Part shown: in pieces, positions 19,286 through 27,958 of the stretch
Layout: each line of letters begins with the position of its first letter
How positions within the stretch are numbered: the stretch's first letter is position 1
Assembly: GCF_003311645.1 (NCBI RefSeq)
Contig: NZ_QEST01000142.1
Span: 21,995-85,994 of the forward strand
Length of the DNA stretch: 64,000 bases
Source: Streptomyces sp. PT12
GTDB taxonomy: Bacteria; Actinomycetota; Actinomycetes; Streptomycetales; Streptomycetaceae
Direction: 5' to 3'
Notes under the pieces: model-generated
Told to the model about the DNA's origin: nothing
Databases searched by the model: none
Seen by the model: only the letters and a program-made list of their open reading frames with translations
Position numbers and translations under genes: made by a program

Positions 19286-21799
19286 GTGACCCTCATCGAT
19301 CAGATGCCGACGGACAGCGACCCCGATGCCCTTTTCGACGCCTTCGCGTCGTGGGCGGCCGAGCGGGGGATCTCCCTGTATCCCGCTCAGGAGGAGGCGC
19401 TGATCGAGGTGGTCTCGGGCGCGAACGTCATCCTGTCCACGCCCACGGGCTCGGGCAAGTCGCTGGTGGCGGCGGGCGCGCACTTCGCCGCGCTGGCCCG
19501 GGACGAGGTGACGTTCTACACGGCGCCGATCAAGGCCCTGGTCTCCGAGAAGTTCTTCGATCTGTGCAAGCTGTTCGGCACGGAGAACGTCGGGATGCTC
19601 ACCGGTGACGCGTCCGTCAACGCGGACGCCCCCGTGATCTGCTGCACGGCCGAGGTGCTGGCGTCGATCGCGCTGCGAGACGGCGCGCAGGCGGACATCG
19701 GCCAGGTGGTGATGGATGAGTTCCACTTCTATGCGGAGCCGGACCGGGGCTGGGCGTGGCAGATCCCGCTGCTCGAGCTGCCGCAGGCGCAGTTCGTCCT
19801 CATGTCCGCGACGCTGGGCGATGTGACGCGCTTCGAGGAGGATCTGACGCGTCGCACGGGGCGGCCGACGACGGTGGTGCGCTCCGCCACCCGCCCGGTG
19901 CCGCTGAGCTACGAGTACCGTGCGACGGCGCTGACGGAGACGCTGACGGAGCTGCTGGAGACCCATCAATCGCCGGTGTATATCGTGCACTTCACGCAGG
20001 CGCAGGCGGTCGAGCGGGCGCAGGCGCTGATGAGCATCAACATGTGCACGCGGCAGGAGAAGGACGAGATCGCCGCTCTCATCGGGAACTTCCGCTTCAC
20101 CACGCGCTTCGGCCGGAACCTCAGCCGCTATGTCAGGCATGGCATCGGGGTGCACCACGCGGGGATGCTCCCGAAATACCGGCGGCTGGTGGAGAAGCTG
20201 GCGCAGGCCGGGCTGCTGAAGGTGATCTGCGGCACCGACACCCTGGGCGTGGGCGTCAACGTGCCCATCAGGACCGTGCTGTTCACCGCGCTCACCAAGT
20301 ATGACGGGAGCCGGGTGCGGGTGCTGCGCGCTCGGGAGTTCCACCAGATCGCGGGGCGGGCGGGACGGGCGGGCTTCGACACGTCGGGGTTTGTCGTGGC
20401 ACAGGCGCCTGACCATGTGGTGGAGAACGAGAAGGCGCTGGCGAAGGCCGGTGACGATCCGAAGAAGCGGCGGAAGGTGGTGCGCAAGAAACCTCCTGAG
20501 GGCTTTGTCAACTGGGGCGAGGAGACCTTCCAGCGGCTCATCGCCGCCGAGCCCGAGCAGCTGACGTCGCGCTTCCGCGTGACGCACACGATGCTGCTGT
20601 CCATCATCGCCCGCCCGGGCAACGCCTTCGACGCGATGCGGCGGCTGCTTGAGGACAACCACGAGCCACGCAGGCAGCAGCTGCGCCACATCAGGCGGGC
20701 CATCGCCATCTACCGCTCGCTGCTGGACGGCGGCATCGTCGAGCGCCTCGACGAGCCGGACGGCCAGGGCCGCATCGTGCGGCTGACGGTCGACCTCCAG
20801 GCGGACTTCGCCCTCAACCAGCCGCTTTCGACGTTCGCCCTCGCGGCGTTCGAGCTGCTCGACCCCGCCTCCCCTTCCTATGCGCTCGACATGGTCTCGG
20901 TGGTGGAGTCCACGCTCGACGACCCGCGGCAGATCCTGGCCGCCCAGCAGAACAAGGCGCGTGGCGAGGCCGTCGCCGCGATGAAGGCGGAGGGCGTGGA
21001 GTACGAGGAGCGGATGGAGCGGCTGATGGACATCAGCCACCCCCGTCCGCTGGACGAGCTGCTGTTCCATGCGTTCGGCGTCTACCGCAAGAGCCATCCC
21101 TGGGTGGGTGATCATCCTCTCTCCCCCAAGTCGGTGGTCCGTGACATGTACGAGCGGGCGATGACGTTCTCGGAGTTCGTCTCGTACTACGAACTGGCGC
21201 GTACCGAGGGCATCGTGCTGCGCTATCTGGCGGGCGCCTACAAGGCGTTGGAGCACACGGTGCCGGAGGATCTCAAGTCGGAGGACTTCCAGGACATCAC
21301 CGCCTGGCTGGGGGAGCTGGTCCGCCAGGTGGACTCCAGCCTGCTCGACGAGTGGGAGCAGCTGGCGAACCCGGAGACGGAGGACGCCACCGAGGCACAG
21401 GACCGCGCCGATCAGGTGCGGCCGGTGACGGCCAACGCGCGCGCCTTCAGGGTGCTGGTGCGCAATGCGCTCTTCCGCCGGGTGGAGCTGGCCGCCCTCG
21501 ACCGGGTCGACGAGCTGGGCGAGCTCGACGGCGAGTCCGGCTGGGACGCCGACGCCTGGGCGGAGGCGATGGATGCCTACTGGCAGGAGTACGACGAGCT
21601 GGGCACGGGGCCCGACGCGCGCGGCCCGCGGCTCCTCACGATCGAGGAGCGCCCGGAGGACGGCCTGTGGCGGGTGCGGCAGACCTTCGCCGATCCCGCG
21701 GGCGACCACGACTGGGGCATCTCGGCCGAGGTCGACCTGACCGCGTCCGACGCGGAGGGCCGGGCGGTGCTCAAGGTCGTCGACGTCGGTCAGCTGTGA
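19286..21799 (+). CDS. DEAD/DEAH-box helicase of the Ski2/HelY-like, DUF3516 group
   Basis: The 837-residue protein has a superfamily-2 core: Walker A STPTGSGKSLVAAGAHF (about 52-68), motif II as VMDEFHFY (DEFH), motif III MSATLG, and motif VI HQIAGRAGRAGFD. After the helicase domains the C-terminal ~350 residues are mostly helical with SHPRPLDELLFHAFGVYRKS, fitting the DUF3516 extension common in actinobacteria. It probably remodels RNA or structured nucleic acid in the cytoplasm. The GTG at 19286 is the start with sensible coding context. Its 3' end overlaps the end of the leftward neighbour by 29 bp. Confidence 0.85.
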   Translation: MTLIDQMPTDSDPDALFDAFASWAAERGISLYPAQEEALIEVVSGANVILSTPTGSGKSLVAAGAHFAALARDEVTFYTAPIKALVSEKFFDLCKLFGTENVGMLTGDASVNADAPVICCTAEVLASIALRDGAQADIGQVVMDEFHFYAEPDRGWAWQIPLLELPQAQFVLMSATLGDVTRFEEDLTRRTGRPTTVVRSATRPVPLSYEYRATALTETLTELLETHQSPVYIVHFTQAQAVERAQALMSINMCTRQEKDEIAALIGNFRFTTRFGRNLSRYVRHGIGVHHAGMLPKYRRLVEKLAQAGLLKVICGTDTLGVGVNVPIRTVLFTALTKYDGSRVRVLRAREFHQIAGRAGRAGFDTSGFVVAQAPDHVVENEKALAKAGDDPKKRRKVVRKKPPEGFVNWGEETFQRLIAAEPEQLTSRFRVTHTMLLSIIARPGNAFDAMRRLLEDNHEPRRQQLRHIRRAIAIYRSLLDGGIVERLDEPDGQGRIVRLTVDLQADFALNQPLSTFALAAFELLDPASPSYALDMVSVVESTLDDPRQILAAQQNKARGEAVAAMKAEGVEYEERMERLMDISHPRPLDELLFHAFGVYRKSHPWVGDHPLSPKSVVRDMYERAMTFSEFVSYYELARTEGIVLRYLAGAYKALEHTVPEDLKSEDFQDITAWLGELVRQVDSSLLDEWEQLANPETEDATEAQDRADQVRPVTANARAFRVLVRNALFRRVELAALDRVDELGELDGESGWDADAWAEAMDAYWQEYDELGTGPDARGPRLLTIEERPEDGLWRVRQTFADPAGDHDWGISAEVDLTASDAEGRAVLKVVDVGQL

Positions 21800-22670
21800 G
21801 GCTGGGCGCTCGCTCCTGGCGCGCCTCGGCCAGGGCGGCGCGCAGCCGCGTGCGATAGGGGCGGGCCTCCTCGGGGTCGCTCGCGGTGAGCAGCGCGCCG
21901 ACGACATCGGCGTGCTCGGCGGCCAGCGGCGGGTCGATCAGTGGTGGGCGGAGGCGGCATAGCAGGGCGCGCTCGCCGGGGTCGGGGACGTCGAACGCCA
22001 GGGTGGGTGGCTCAAGGACGGCGGCGAAGGCGGCCGCCCGCTGCCAGGCCGTCGTGGCCTGCCGAACGAGCTGTGCGGTGCGGCGGTGCCGCCAGCGGCG
22101 TGGGCGGGCGTCCCTCCCGGCCGCCAGGGCGCGGCGCATCTCCTCGGGGACGGGCCCGCTGAGCAGCGCGGGGGACTCCCGGGCGAAGGTCTTCAACTCG
22201 GCCGCCACATACCGCCAGACGATCACCCGGTGGTGATTCAGCCGGACGTCGACCGGGCTGAAGCAGCCGCACCGGGCCAGCCGGGCGAGGCGGCCCGGCG
22301 CGATGCCCATCAGGCGGGCGCCCGCCGTCGCGTTCACCAGGAGGGAGCGCTCCCTGAGGGCGGCGGGGAAGCCGTCGTCGGAGCGGAGCCTGTCGAGCTC
22401 GGAGCGCGGCACCTGGCGGCGCCAGGGAATGCGAGAGCCCACCGTGGCCACCTGGCCGAGCCGGACGGCGGCGTCCAGCTCGGCGGGGCGCAGGCCCAGC
22501 TCCTGGGCCGCCCGGCGGACGGCGACGGACCCGCCCTCACGCCGGGCGGTCGCGGTCACGGTCGCCGTGGCCAAAGTCGCGGTCCTCGTCGCGGTCCTCG
22601 TCGCGGTCCTCGTCGCGGTCCTCGTCGCGGTCATGGTGTGCGATGCGTGCGATGCGTGCGATGCGGACAT
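21771..22670 (-). CDS. hypothetical Arg/Ala-rich protein with repeat-expanded N-terminus
   Basis: The 299-residue protein has a core resembling the uncharacterised Streptomyces proteins with a degenerate helix-turn-helix (VRRAAQELGLRPAELDAAVR and VPRSELDRLRSDDGFPAALR). The annotation DUF6397-like is a weak memory only. The start at 22670 is supported by GGGAGG 5 bp upstream. The first ~37 residues are translated DNA repeats: HAS units, then TATR units. A GTG after the repeats would also give a plausible protein. The gene is convergent with the helicase and their coding ends overlap by 29 bp. Confidence 0.6.
   Translation of the reverse strand: MSASHASHASHTMTATRTATRTATRTATRTATLATATVTATARREGGSVAVRRAAQELGLRPAELDAAVRLGQVATVGSRIPWRRQVPRSELDRLRSDDGFPAALRERSLLVNATAGARLMGIAPGRLARLARCGCFSPVDVRLNHHRVIVWRYVAAELKTFARESPALLSGPVPEEMRRALAAGRDARPRRWRHRRTAQLVRQATTAWQRAAAFAAVLEPPTLAFDVPDPGERALLCRLRPPLIDPPLAAEHADVVGALLTASDPEEARPYRTRLRAALAEARQERAPSLTADRRRRP
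22578..22665. repeat. 12-bp and 9-bp tandem repeats inside the N-terminal coding region
   Basis: CGCGGTCCTCGT occurs four times perfectly from 22578 to 22625, with a fifth degenerate copy. TGCGATGCG occurs three times at 22639-22665. Both periods are multiples of three, so length change alters only the number of TATR or HAS units in the protein. Confidence 0.9.
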
Positions 22671-22781
22671 GGGATCCTCCCGAAGCAGCTCCGATCACTG
22701 TCAGTAACCAGAGTGCCACGAGAGCCCACCCACGGCAACCCTCCGTAGCCAACTTTCACGGAGAGTGCTCGCGAGGGGCGG

Positions 22782-23174
22782 TCAGGGGAGGTCCCTGGCC
22801 GCCAGTCCCATGTGCTCGCCCACCTTGTTCACCAGGAGGGTCATCTCATAGCCGACCTGGCCGATGTCCGCGTCGGCGCCGGCCAGCACGCACAGACAGC
22901 TGCCGTCCCCCGCGGCCGTGACAAAGAGGACGCCGTCGTCGAACTCGATCATGGTCTGCCGGACGTCCCCGGCCTTGAAGTGCTCCCCGACCCCCTTGGC
23001 AAGGCTGTGCAGCCCCGAGGCGACAGCGGCCAGGTGCTCGGCGCTGCTGCGCTTGAGCCCTCGACTCACCGACGTGACCAATCCGTCGCTCGACAGCAGC
23101 AGAACGTGCCGCACACGCGGCAGCCGTTGCGCCAGATCGTCCAGCAGCCAGTCAAGCGTGGTGCTCAGTGCCAT
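22782..23174 (-). CDS. Roadblock/LC7-domain protein
   Basis: The 130-residue protein is a single Roadblock/LC7 domain: LDWLLDDLAQRLPRVRHVLL, SSDGLVTSVSRGL and a C-terminal VGYEMTLLVNKVGEHMG. In Streptomyces these are usually the second gene of a conservon (sensor kinase, Roadblock, DUF742, Ras-like GTPase). None of the other conservon genes is next to it, so it is an orphan. Start ATG 23174 has GGGGGAG upstream. It likely acts as a GTPase-linked regulatory subunit in the cytoplasm; the partner is unknown. Confidence 0.85.
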   Translation of the reverse strand: MALSTTLDWLLDDLAQRLPRVRHVLLLSSDGLVTSVSRGLKRSSAEHLAAVASGLHSLAKGVGEHFKAGDVRQTMIEFDDGVLFVTAAGDGSCLCVLAGADADIGQVGYEMTLLVNKVGEHMGLAARDLP

Positions 23175-23338
23175 CCCCAGCTCCCCCTTCTCGTAAGGCG
23201 ACTGCTGTGTCAGCCTTCCCCAGGAAGAGGCTGTGGGCAACCACCTGTGCGGTACCGCTATCCGGAAGGGACCGTACCGTTTCATCCGGTGAGCTCAGCC
23301 ACCGGGTCGAGCATGAGGGCGCGGGGCCCTGAGGGAAG

Positions 23339-23521
23339 TCAGCGGCCGAGCTCCTTGCGCCCGACCCGTCGCAGCCGCCTTCGCTGGGCGGGGTCGAGCA
23401 GGAGATAGGCCGCCGCCGGGACGCCGAGCATCACCAGGGCCGCGATCCAGAAGCTCGTCAGGATCCACAGCACCAGGCCAACGGCCACCCCGCCGACGGC
23501 GATCTTCGCACCACGGGACAT
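23339..23521 (-). CDS. small membrane protein (60 aa)
   Basis: The protein has one long or two closely packed membrane segments (KIAVGGVAVGLVLWILTSFW and IAALVMLGVPAAAYLLL) and a basic tail, RRRLRRVGRKELGR. ATG 23521 is preceded by a strong GGAGGAGGTG site, which supports the call in spite of the size. I do not recognise the family. It stands alone, 165 bp upstream of the Roadblock gene on the same strand. Confidence 0.65.
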   Translation of the reverse strand: MSRGAKIAVGGVAVGLVLWILTSFWIAALVMLGVPAAAYLLLDPAQRRRLRRVGRKELGR

Positions 23522-23711
23522 TGTCGACACCTCCTCCGGAAGGGCGGCAGGGGCGCCGCCCGATGAGTGAACGTCCTCCCCCGCGATTCCGTTCCGTGGT
23601 GAATCGTCCCGGCGGATCCCCGCCACGGACCGCCGGCCCGGCCCCCTGTTCACTCCCGACGCCGCCCCGACGACGCCCCGACGACGCCCCCCCCCGCCGC
23701 GCGCCTCAGTC

Positions 23712-24776
23712 CTACCGCAGCGGCTCGCCCACGTCGTGCATGTGGCGCAGCGCCTGGCGGTAGGAGTCGATGAGCCCGGTCTCGGCGTAGGACAGGCCGT
23801 TCTCCTGGCAGTAGCGCTGGACGGTGGGCCGGGCCAGCCGCAGGTTCGGGCGCGGCATGTTGGGGAAGAGGTGGTGCTCGATCTGGTAGTTGAGCCCGCC
23901 CATCATCCAGTCGGTGACGAGGCCGCCGCGGACGTTGCGCGACGTGAGGACCTGGCGCCGCAGGTGGCCCCAGCGCTGCTCGGCGTCCGGGTCGGGCATC
24001 TCCATGCCCTTGTGGTTGGGCGCGAAGACGCAGCCGAGGTGCAGCCCGAAGAGCATGTGGTGGATCAGCGCGAACAGCACGGCCTTGCCGGGCGACATGG
24101 CGACGGCGAGCAGCGTGATGTACGCGACGAGGTTCACGGCGAGCAGCGTGATCTCCGTGGCGCGGGCGCGACCCTGGCGCTCCCAGCCCTCGCGGGAGAA
24201 GACCATGCGGAAGCTGGCGACCTTCAGCGCGAAGCCCTCCAGGAGCAGCAGCGGGAAGAACAGCCACGCCTGGTTGCGGGTGAGCCAGCGGTTGATGCCC
24301 TCGCGCTTCTCGGCCTGCATCTGCGTCCAGACCAGGACGCCCTCGCCGACGTCGGGGTCCTTGTCGACGTGGTTGGGGTTGGCGTGGTGCCGGTTGTGCT
24401 TGTCGTTCCACCAGGCGGAACTCATGCCGAGCAGAAGATTGCCGTGCCACAGGCCGAGCAGGCGGTTCGTGCGCCGCGTCGAGGCGATCTGGGAGTGGCC
24501 TGCGTCGTGGCCGAAGAACGCGGTGCGCGTCGAGAACAGCGCCAGCGGAACAGCCAGCAGGAGGTTCCACCACGAGTCGCCGACCAGCAGGATCCCGACC
24601 ACGAGCGCGGCGAGCACCACGGAGTTGAGCGCGATACCCGCCGTGTACCAGCCAAAGCGCCGGTGAAGGAGGGATTGCCCCTTTATCTCCCGCAGAAGCG
24701 GGGAGAATTCGTCCAAGGGCTTGTCCCGTTGACGCGGCGGAGCGGTAACGGCGACATCGGCTGAAGCCTGGGGCAT
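23712..24776 (-). CDS. membrane fatty acid desaturase
   Basis: The 354-residue protein has the three histidine boxes of membrane di-iron acyl desaturases: HDAGH, HNRHH and QIEHH, set among four hydrophobic segments. The QIEHH third box resembles the front-end/linoleoyl-CoA type group common in actinobacteria. It should introduce a double bond into acyl chains of membrane lipids. ATG 24776 has GGAGAG at 24780-24785. It is divergent from the SNF2 helicase gene; the 218-bp gap includes an unusually AT-rich patch (CTAAAAATATG near 24880) likely to hold promoter elements. Confidence 0.9.
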   Translation of the reverse strand: MPQASADVAVTAPPRQRDKPLDEFSPLLREIKGQSLLHRRFGWYTAGIALNSVVLAALVVGILLVGDSWWNLLLAVPLALFSTRTAFFGHDAGHSQIASTRRTNRLLGLWHGNLLLGMSSAWWNDKHNRHHANPNHVDKDPDVGEGVLVWTQMQAEKREGINRWLTRNQAWLFFPLLLLEGFALKVASFRMVFSREGWERQGRARATEITLLAVNLVAYITLLAVAMSPGKAVLFALIHHMLFGLHLGCVFAPNHKGMEMPDPDAEQRWGHLRRQVLTSRNVRGGLVTDWMMGGLNYQIEHHLFPNMPRPNLRLARPTVQRYCQENGLSYAETGLIDSYRQALRHMHDVGEPLR

Positions 24777-24994
24777 TTTCTCTCCGGGTGGGTCGGTGGA
24801 TCCGTCCCTTGAAACCTAGACAGCGCGCCCCTGGCGGCGCCATGGCCGCAGCACCCGACTTGGGGGTGTACTCAGCCCCCCTAAAAATATGCCCTTTGGC
24901 CCCACTTCCTCACCATCATTTCCGGAACGCCCCCCTCCTGAGGTAGCCTCGGGCGCCGCCCCGGCTAGTCAAGTTTGAGGAGTGCGTCAGAGCC

Positions 24995-27958
24995 GTGCCC
25001 ACGAGCCCGAACGCCCCCGCCCGCCTCGCCGCCCTCACCGGCTGCGCCGCGGTCTTCCTCCCGGCCGACCCGCCACGCGCCTCCCGCGTCGCCTTCTGGC
25101 GGCCCGACGGCGCACCGCCCGTGCCGGGCGAGGAGCCCAACGAGGAGCTCACCGTCGCGCTCCCCGACCCCGGTGCCCCGGACAGCCCTGGCACCCCGGA
25201 CGACCCCGACGGCCATCGCGCCCCCGCCCGCCCCGTCGTCACGCGGACCGTGCCCGCCGTCGCCCTCCCCGTGGCCGAGGCGCTGCCCATGCTGACGCGC
25301 GCCCGCGCCTCGGGCGCCGACGCCGCCTCGGCCCACTGGGGCGCCGCCGCCGTGCTCGCCCTCCAACTCGCCGCGCGCGGACGGCTCCTGCCGGGGCTCA
25401 GCGCGGACGACCACGACGCATGGCGGCTCGGCCCCCTGGACGCCGCCGACGCCGAGCGGCTGCGCGCCCTCGCGGACGCCATGCCCCCGCACGCCAGGGC
25501 CGTTCCCCTGCCCGAGCCTGGCGAGGACGGCGGGCCGCTGCTTCCGGCCGCCGAGGCGCTGCTGCGCGCGTTCCTCGACGCCGTCGCCGACGGGCTGCCG
25601 CGCTCCCCGGCCGCCGCGCTCGCCGCCGGCGGCCCCGCGTTCGCCGCGAGGGCGCCGCGGCGGCTGCCGCACCAGCGGCCCTGGGCCGAGGCGGTGGCCG
25701 CGGGGCACGACGCGGGGGTCAGGGTCTCGCTGCGCGTCGAGGTCGGAGGGCTCGGCGGCCCCGCCCCGGCGTTCCGCGCGGTGGTCCAGCTGCACAGCCT
25801 CGGCGACCCCGCCGTCATCGCCGACGCCGCCGACGTGTGGTCGGGCGGCTCGCCAGCGGCGGACGCCTTCGGGCCGCGCGCCCGCGGCGACGCGCTGCTG
25901 GCGCTGCGCCGCGCGGCGGCGGCGTGGGAGCCGCTGACGCCCCTGCTCTCCGCCGCCGTCCCCGGCGCGGTCGAGCTGGCCGACGAGGAGATCGGCGAGC
26001 TGCTCGGAGCCCGGGCCTCCGGTGCGCTCGACGCGGCGGGCGTCGCGGTGCACTGGCCCAAGGAGCTGGTTCGCGGCCTGAGCGCGCGTGCCGAGGTCGG
26101 CGGCGACGAACGGCGGGCGGAACGGCCGGGGTCCGCGCTGCCCCCGCTGCTCTCCCCCGGCGCGCTGCTCGCCTTCAACTGGCGCTTCGCGCTCGGCGGC
26201 GCCGAGCTGAGCCGCGCGGACCTCGACCGGATCGCCGAGGCCGGGCGGCCCGTCGTCAGGCTGCGCGACCAGTGGGTCCTGGTGGCGCCCGAGGAGGTGC
26301 GCCGCGCCCTCGACCGGCAGGACGGCAAGCTGACGGCGCTCGACGCGCTCGGGGCCGCCCTCACCGGCGCCGCCGAGGTCGGGGGCGAGCGCGTCGAGGT
26401 CACCACGACGGGCTGGCTGCGCGCGCTGCGGGACCGGCTGGCCGACCCCGAGGCGCCCGAGCCCGAACCGGTCGCCCAGCCAGCCGCGTTGAACGCCACG
26501 CTGCGCGACTACCAGCTGCGCGGCCTCACCTGGCTGCACCGCATGGCCTCCCTTGGCCTCGGCGGCTGCCTCGCGGACGACATGGGCCTGGGCAAGACCA
26601 TCACCCTGATCGCGCTCCACCTGCACCGGCAGGCCACGCCCGCCACCGCGGGGCCGACGCTCGTGGTCTGCCCCGCCTCGCTGCTCGGCAACTGGCAGCG
26701 CGAGATCGGGGCGTTCGCGCCCGGCGCCCCCGTGCGCCGCCACCACGGCGCGGCGCGGGACCTGGCCGGTCTCGCCGATGGCGAGTTCGTGCTGACCACC
26801 TACGGAACGATGCGCCGCGACGCCGCCCTGCTGGCCTCGGCGGCCGACTGGGGCCTGGTGGTCGCCGACGAGGCGCAGCACGTGAAGAATCCGTTCTCCG
26901 CCACCGCGAGGCAGCTGCGGACCATCCCCGGCAGGGCGCGCGTGGCGCTCACGGGCACCCCCGTCGAGAACAACCTCTCGGAGCTGTGGTCCGTCCTGGA
27001 CTGGACCACGCCAGGGCTGCTCGGCCGCCTTCCCGACTTCCGCGCGCGCTGGGCCGACGCCGTCGAGGGCGGCACCGACCCCGCGGCGGCCGAGCGGCTG
27101 TCCCGGCTGATCCGCCCGTTCCTGCTGCGCCGCCGCAAGTCCGACCCCGGCATCGCGCCCGAGCTGCCGCCCAAGACCGAGACGGACCGGGCGGTCGCGC
27201 TCACCGTGGAGCAGGCGGGGCTCTACGAGGCCGTGGTGCGCGAGGGCCTGGCCGCCGTCGCCGAGGCGGACGGGGTCGCGCGCCGCGGGCTGGTGCTCGG
27301 GCTCCTCACGTCGCTCAAGCAGGTCTGCAACCACCCGGCGCAGTACCTCAAGGAGGAGCACCCGGCGCCGGGGAAGCGGGGCGTGGAGGGCAAGGGGCCG
27401 CGGCTGGGCGGCCGTTCGGGCAAGCTCGAGCTGTTCGACGAGCTGCTCGACGCGATCCTGGCGGAGGGCGCGAGCGTGCTGGTGTTCACGCAGTATGTGC
27501 GGATGGCGCGGCTGCTCGAGACGCACCTGGCCGACCGCGGCGTCGCCACGCTGCTGCTGCACGGCGGGACGCCGGTGGCGCGGCGCGACAAGATGGTCAG
27601 GGCGTTCTCGGCCGGGGAGGTGCCGGTGTTCCTGCTGTCGCTCAAGGCGGCGGGCACCGGGCTCAACCTCACCCGCGCCGAGCATGTGATCCACTTCGAC
27701 CGCTGGTGGAACCCCGCGGTCGAGGCCCAGGCGACCGACCGCGCGTATCGCATCGGTCAGGACCGGCCCGTTCAGGTCCATCGGCTAATCGCCGAGGGCA
27801 CGATCGAGGACCGGATCGCAACGCTTCTTGAGAAGAAGCGTGCCCTCGCCGACGCCGTGCTGGGCTCGGGCGAGTCCGCCTTCACCGAGCTGTCCGACGC
27901 CGAGCTGGCCGATCTCGTGACGCTGCGCGGGGCCGAGCGCCTGGGGAGCGAGCGATGA
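24995..27958 (+). CDS. SNF2-family DEAD/DEAH helicase
   Basis: The 987-residue protein has a long N-terminal region of the bacterial SNF2-associated type, then the core: RDYQLRGLTWLHRMASLG, Walker A ADDMGLGKTITLIAL (about 528-542), DEAQ box as VADEAQHVKNPFS, LTGTPVENNLSELWS, and C-terminal motifs LKAAGTGLNLTRAEHVIHFD and ATDRAYRIGQDRPVQVHRLI. It is a double-stranded DNA translocase. Start GTG 24995; GAGGAG lies 12 bp upstream, rather far. The stop overlaps the SWIM-protein start (ATGA), so the two are made together. Confidence 0.9.
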   Translation: MPTSPNAPARLAALTGCAAVFLPADPPRASRVAFWRPDGAPPVPGEEPNEELTVALPDPGAPDSPGTPDDPDGHRAPARPVVTRTVPAVALPVAEALPMLTRARASGADAASAHWGAAAVLALQLAARGRLLPGLSADDHDAWRLGPLDAADAERLRALADAMPPHARAVPLPEPGEDGGPLLPAAEALLRAFLDAVADGLPRSPAAALAAGGPAFAARAPRRLPHQRPWAEAVAAGHDAGVRVSLRVEVGGLGGPAPAFRAVVQLHSLGDPAVIADAADVWSGGSPAADAFGPRARGDALLALRRAAAAWEPLTPLLSAAVPGAVELADEEIGELLGARASGALDAAGVAVHWPKELVRGLSARAEVGGDERRAERPGSALPPLLSPGALLAFNWRFALGGAELSRADLDRIAEAGRPVVRLRDQWVLVAPEEVRRALDRQDGKLTALDALGAALTGAAEVGGERVEVTTTGWLRALRDRLADPEAPEPEPVAQPAALNATLRDYQLRGLTWLHRMASLGLGGCLADDMGLGKTITLIALHLHRQATPATAGPTLVVCPASLLGNWQREIGAFAPGAPVRRHHGAARDLAGLADGEFVLTTYGTMRRDAALLASAADWGLVVADEAQHVKNPFSATARQLRTIPGRARVALTGTPVENNLSELWSVLDWTTPGLLGRLPDFRARWADAVEGGTDPAAAERLSRLIRPFLLRRRKSDPGIAPELPPKTETDRAVALTVEQAGLYEAVVREGLAAVAEADGVARRGLVLGLLTSLKQVCNHPAQYLKEEHPAPGKRGVEGKGPRLGGRSGKLELFDELLDAILAEGASVLVFTQYVRMARLLETHLADRGVATLLLHGGTPVARRDKMVRAFSAGEVPVFLLSLKAAGTGLNLTRAEHVIHFDRWWNPAVEAQATDRAYRIGQDRPVQVHRLIAEGTIEDRIATLLEKKRALADAVLGSGESAFTELSDAELADLVTLRGAERLGSER

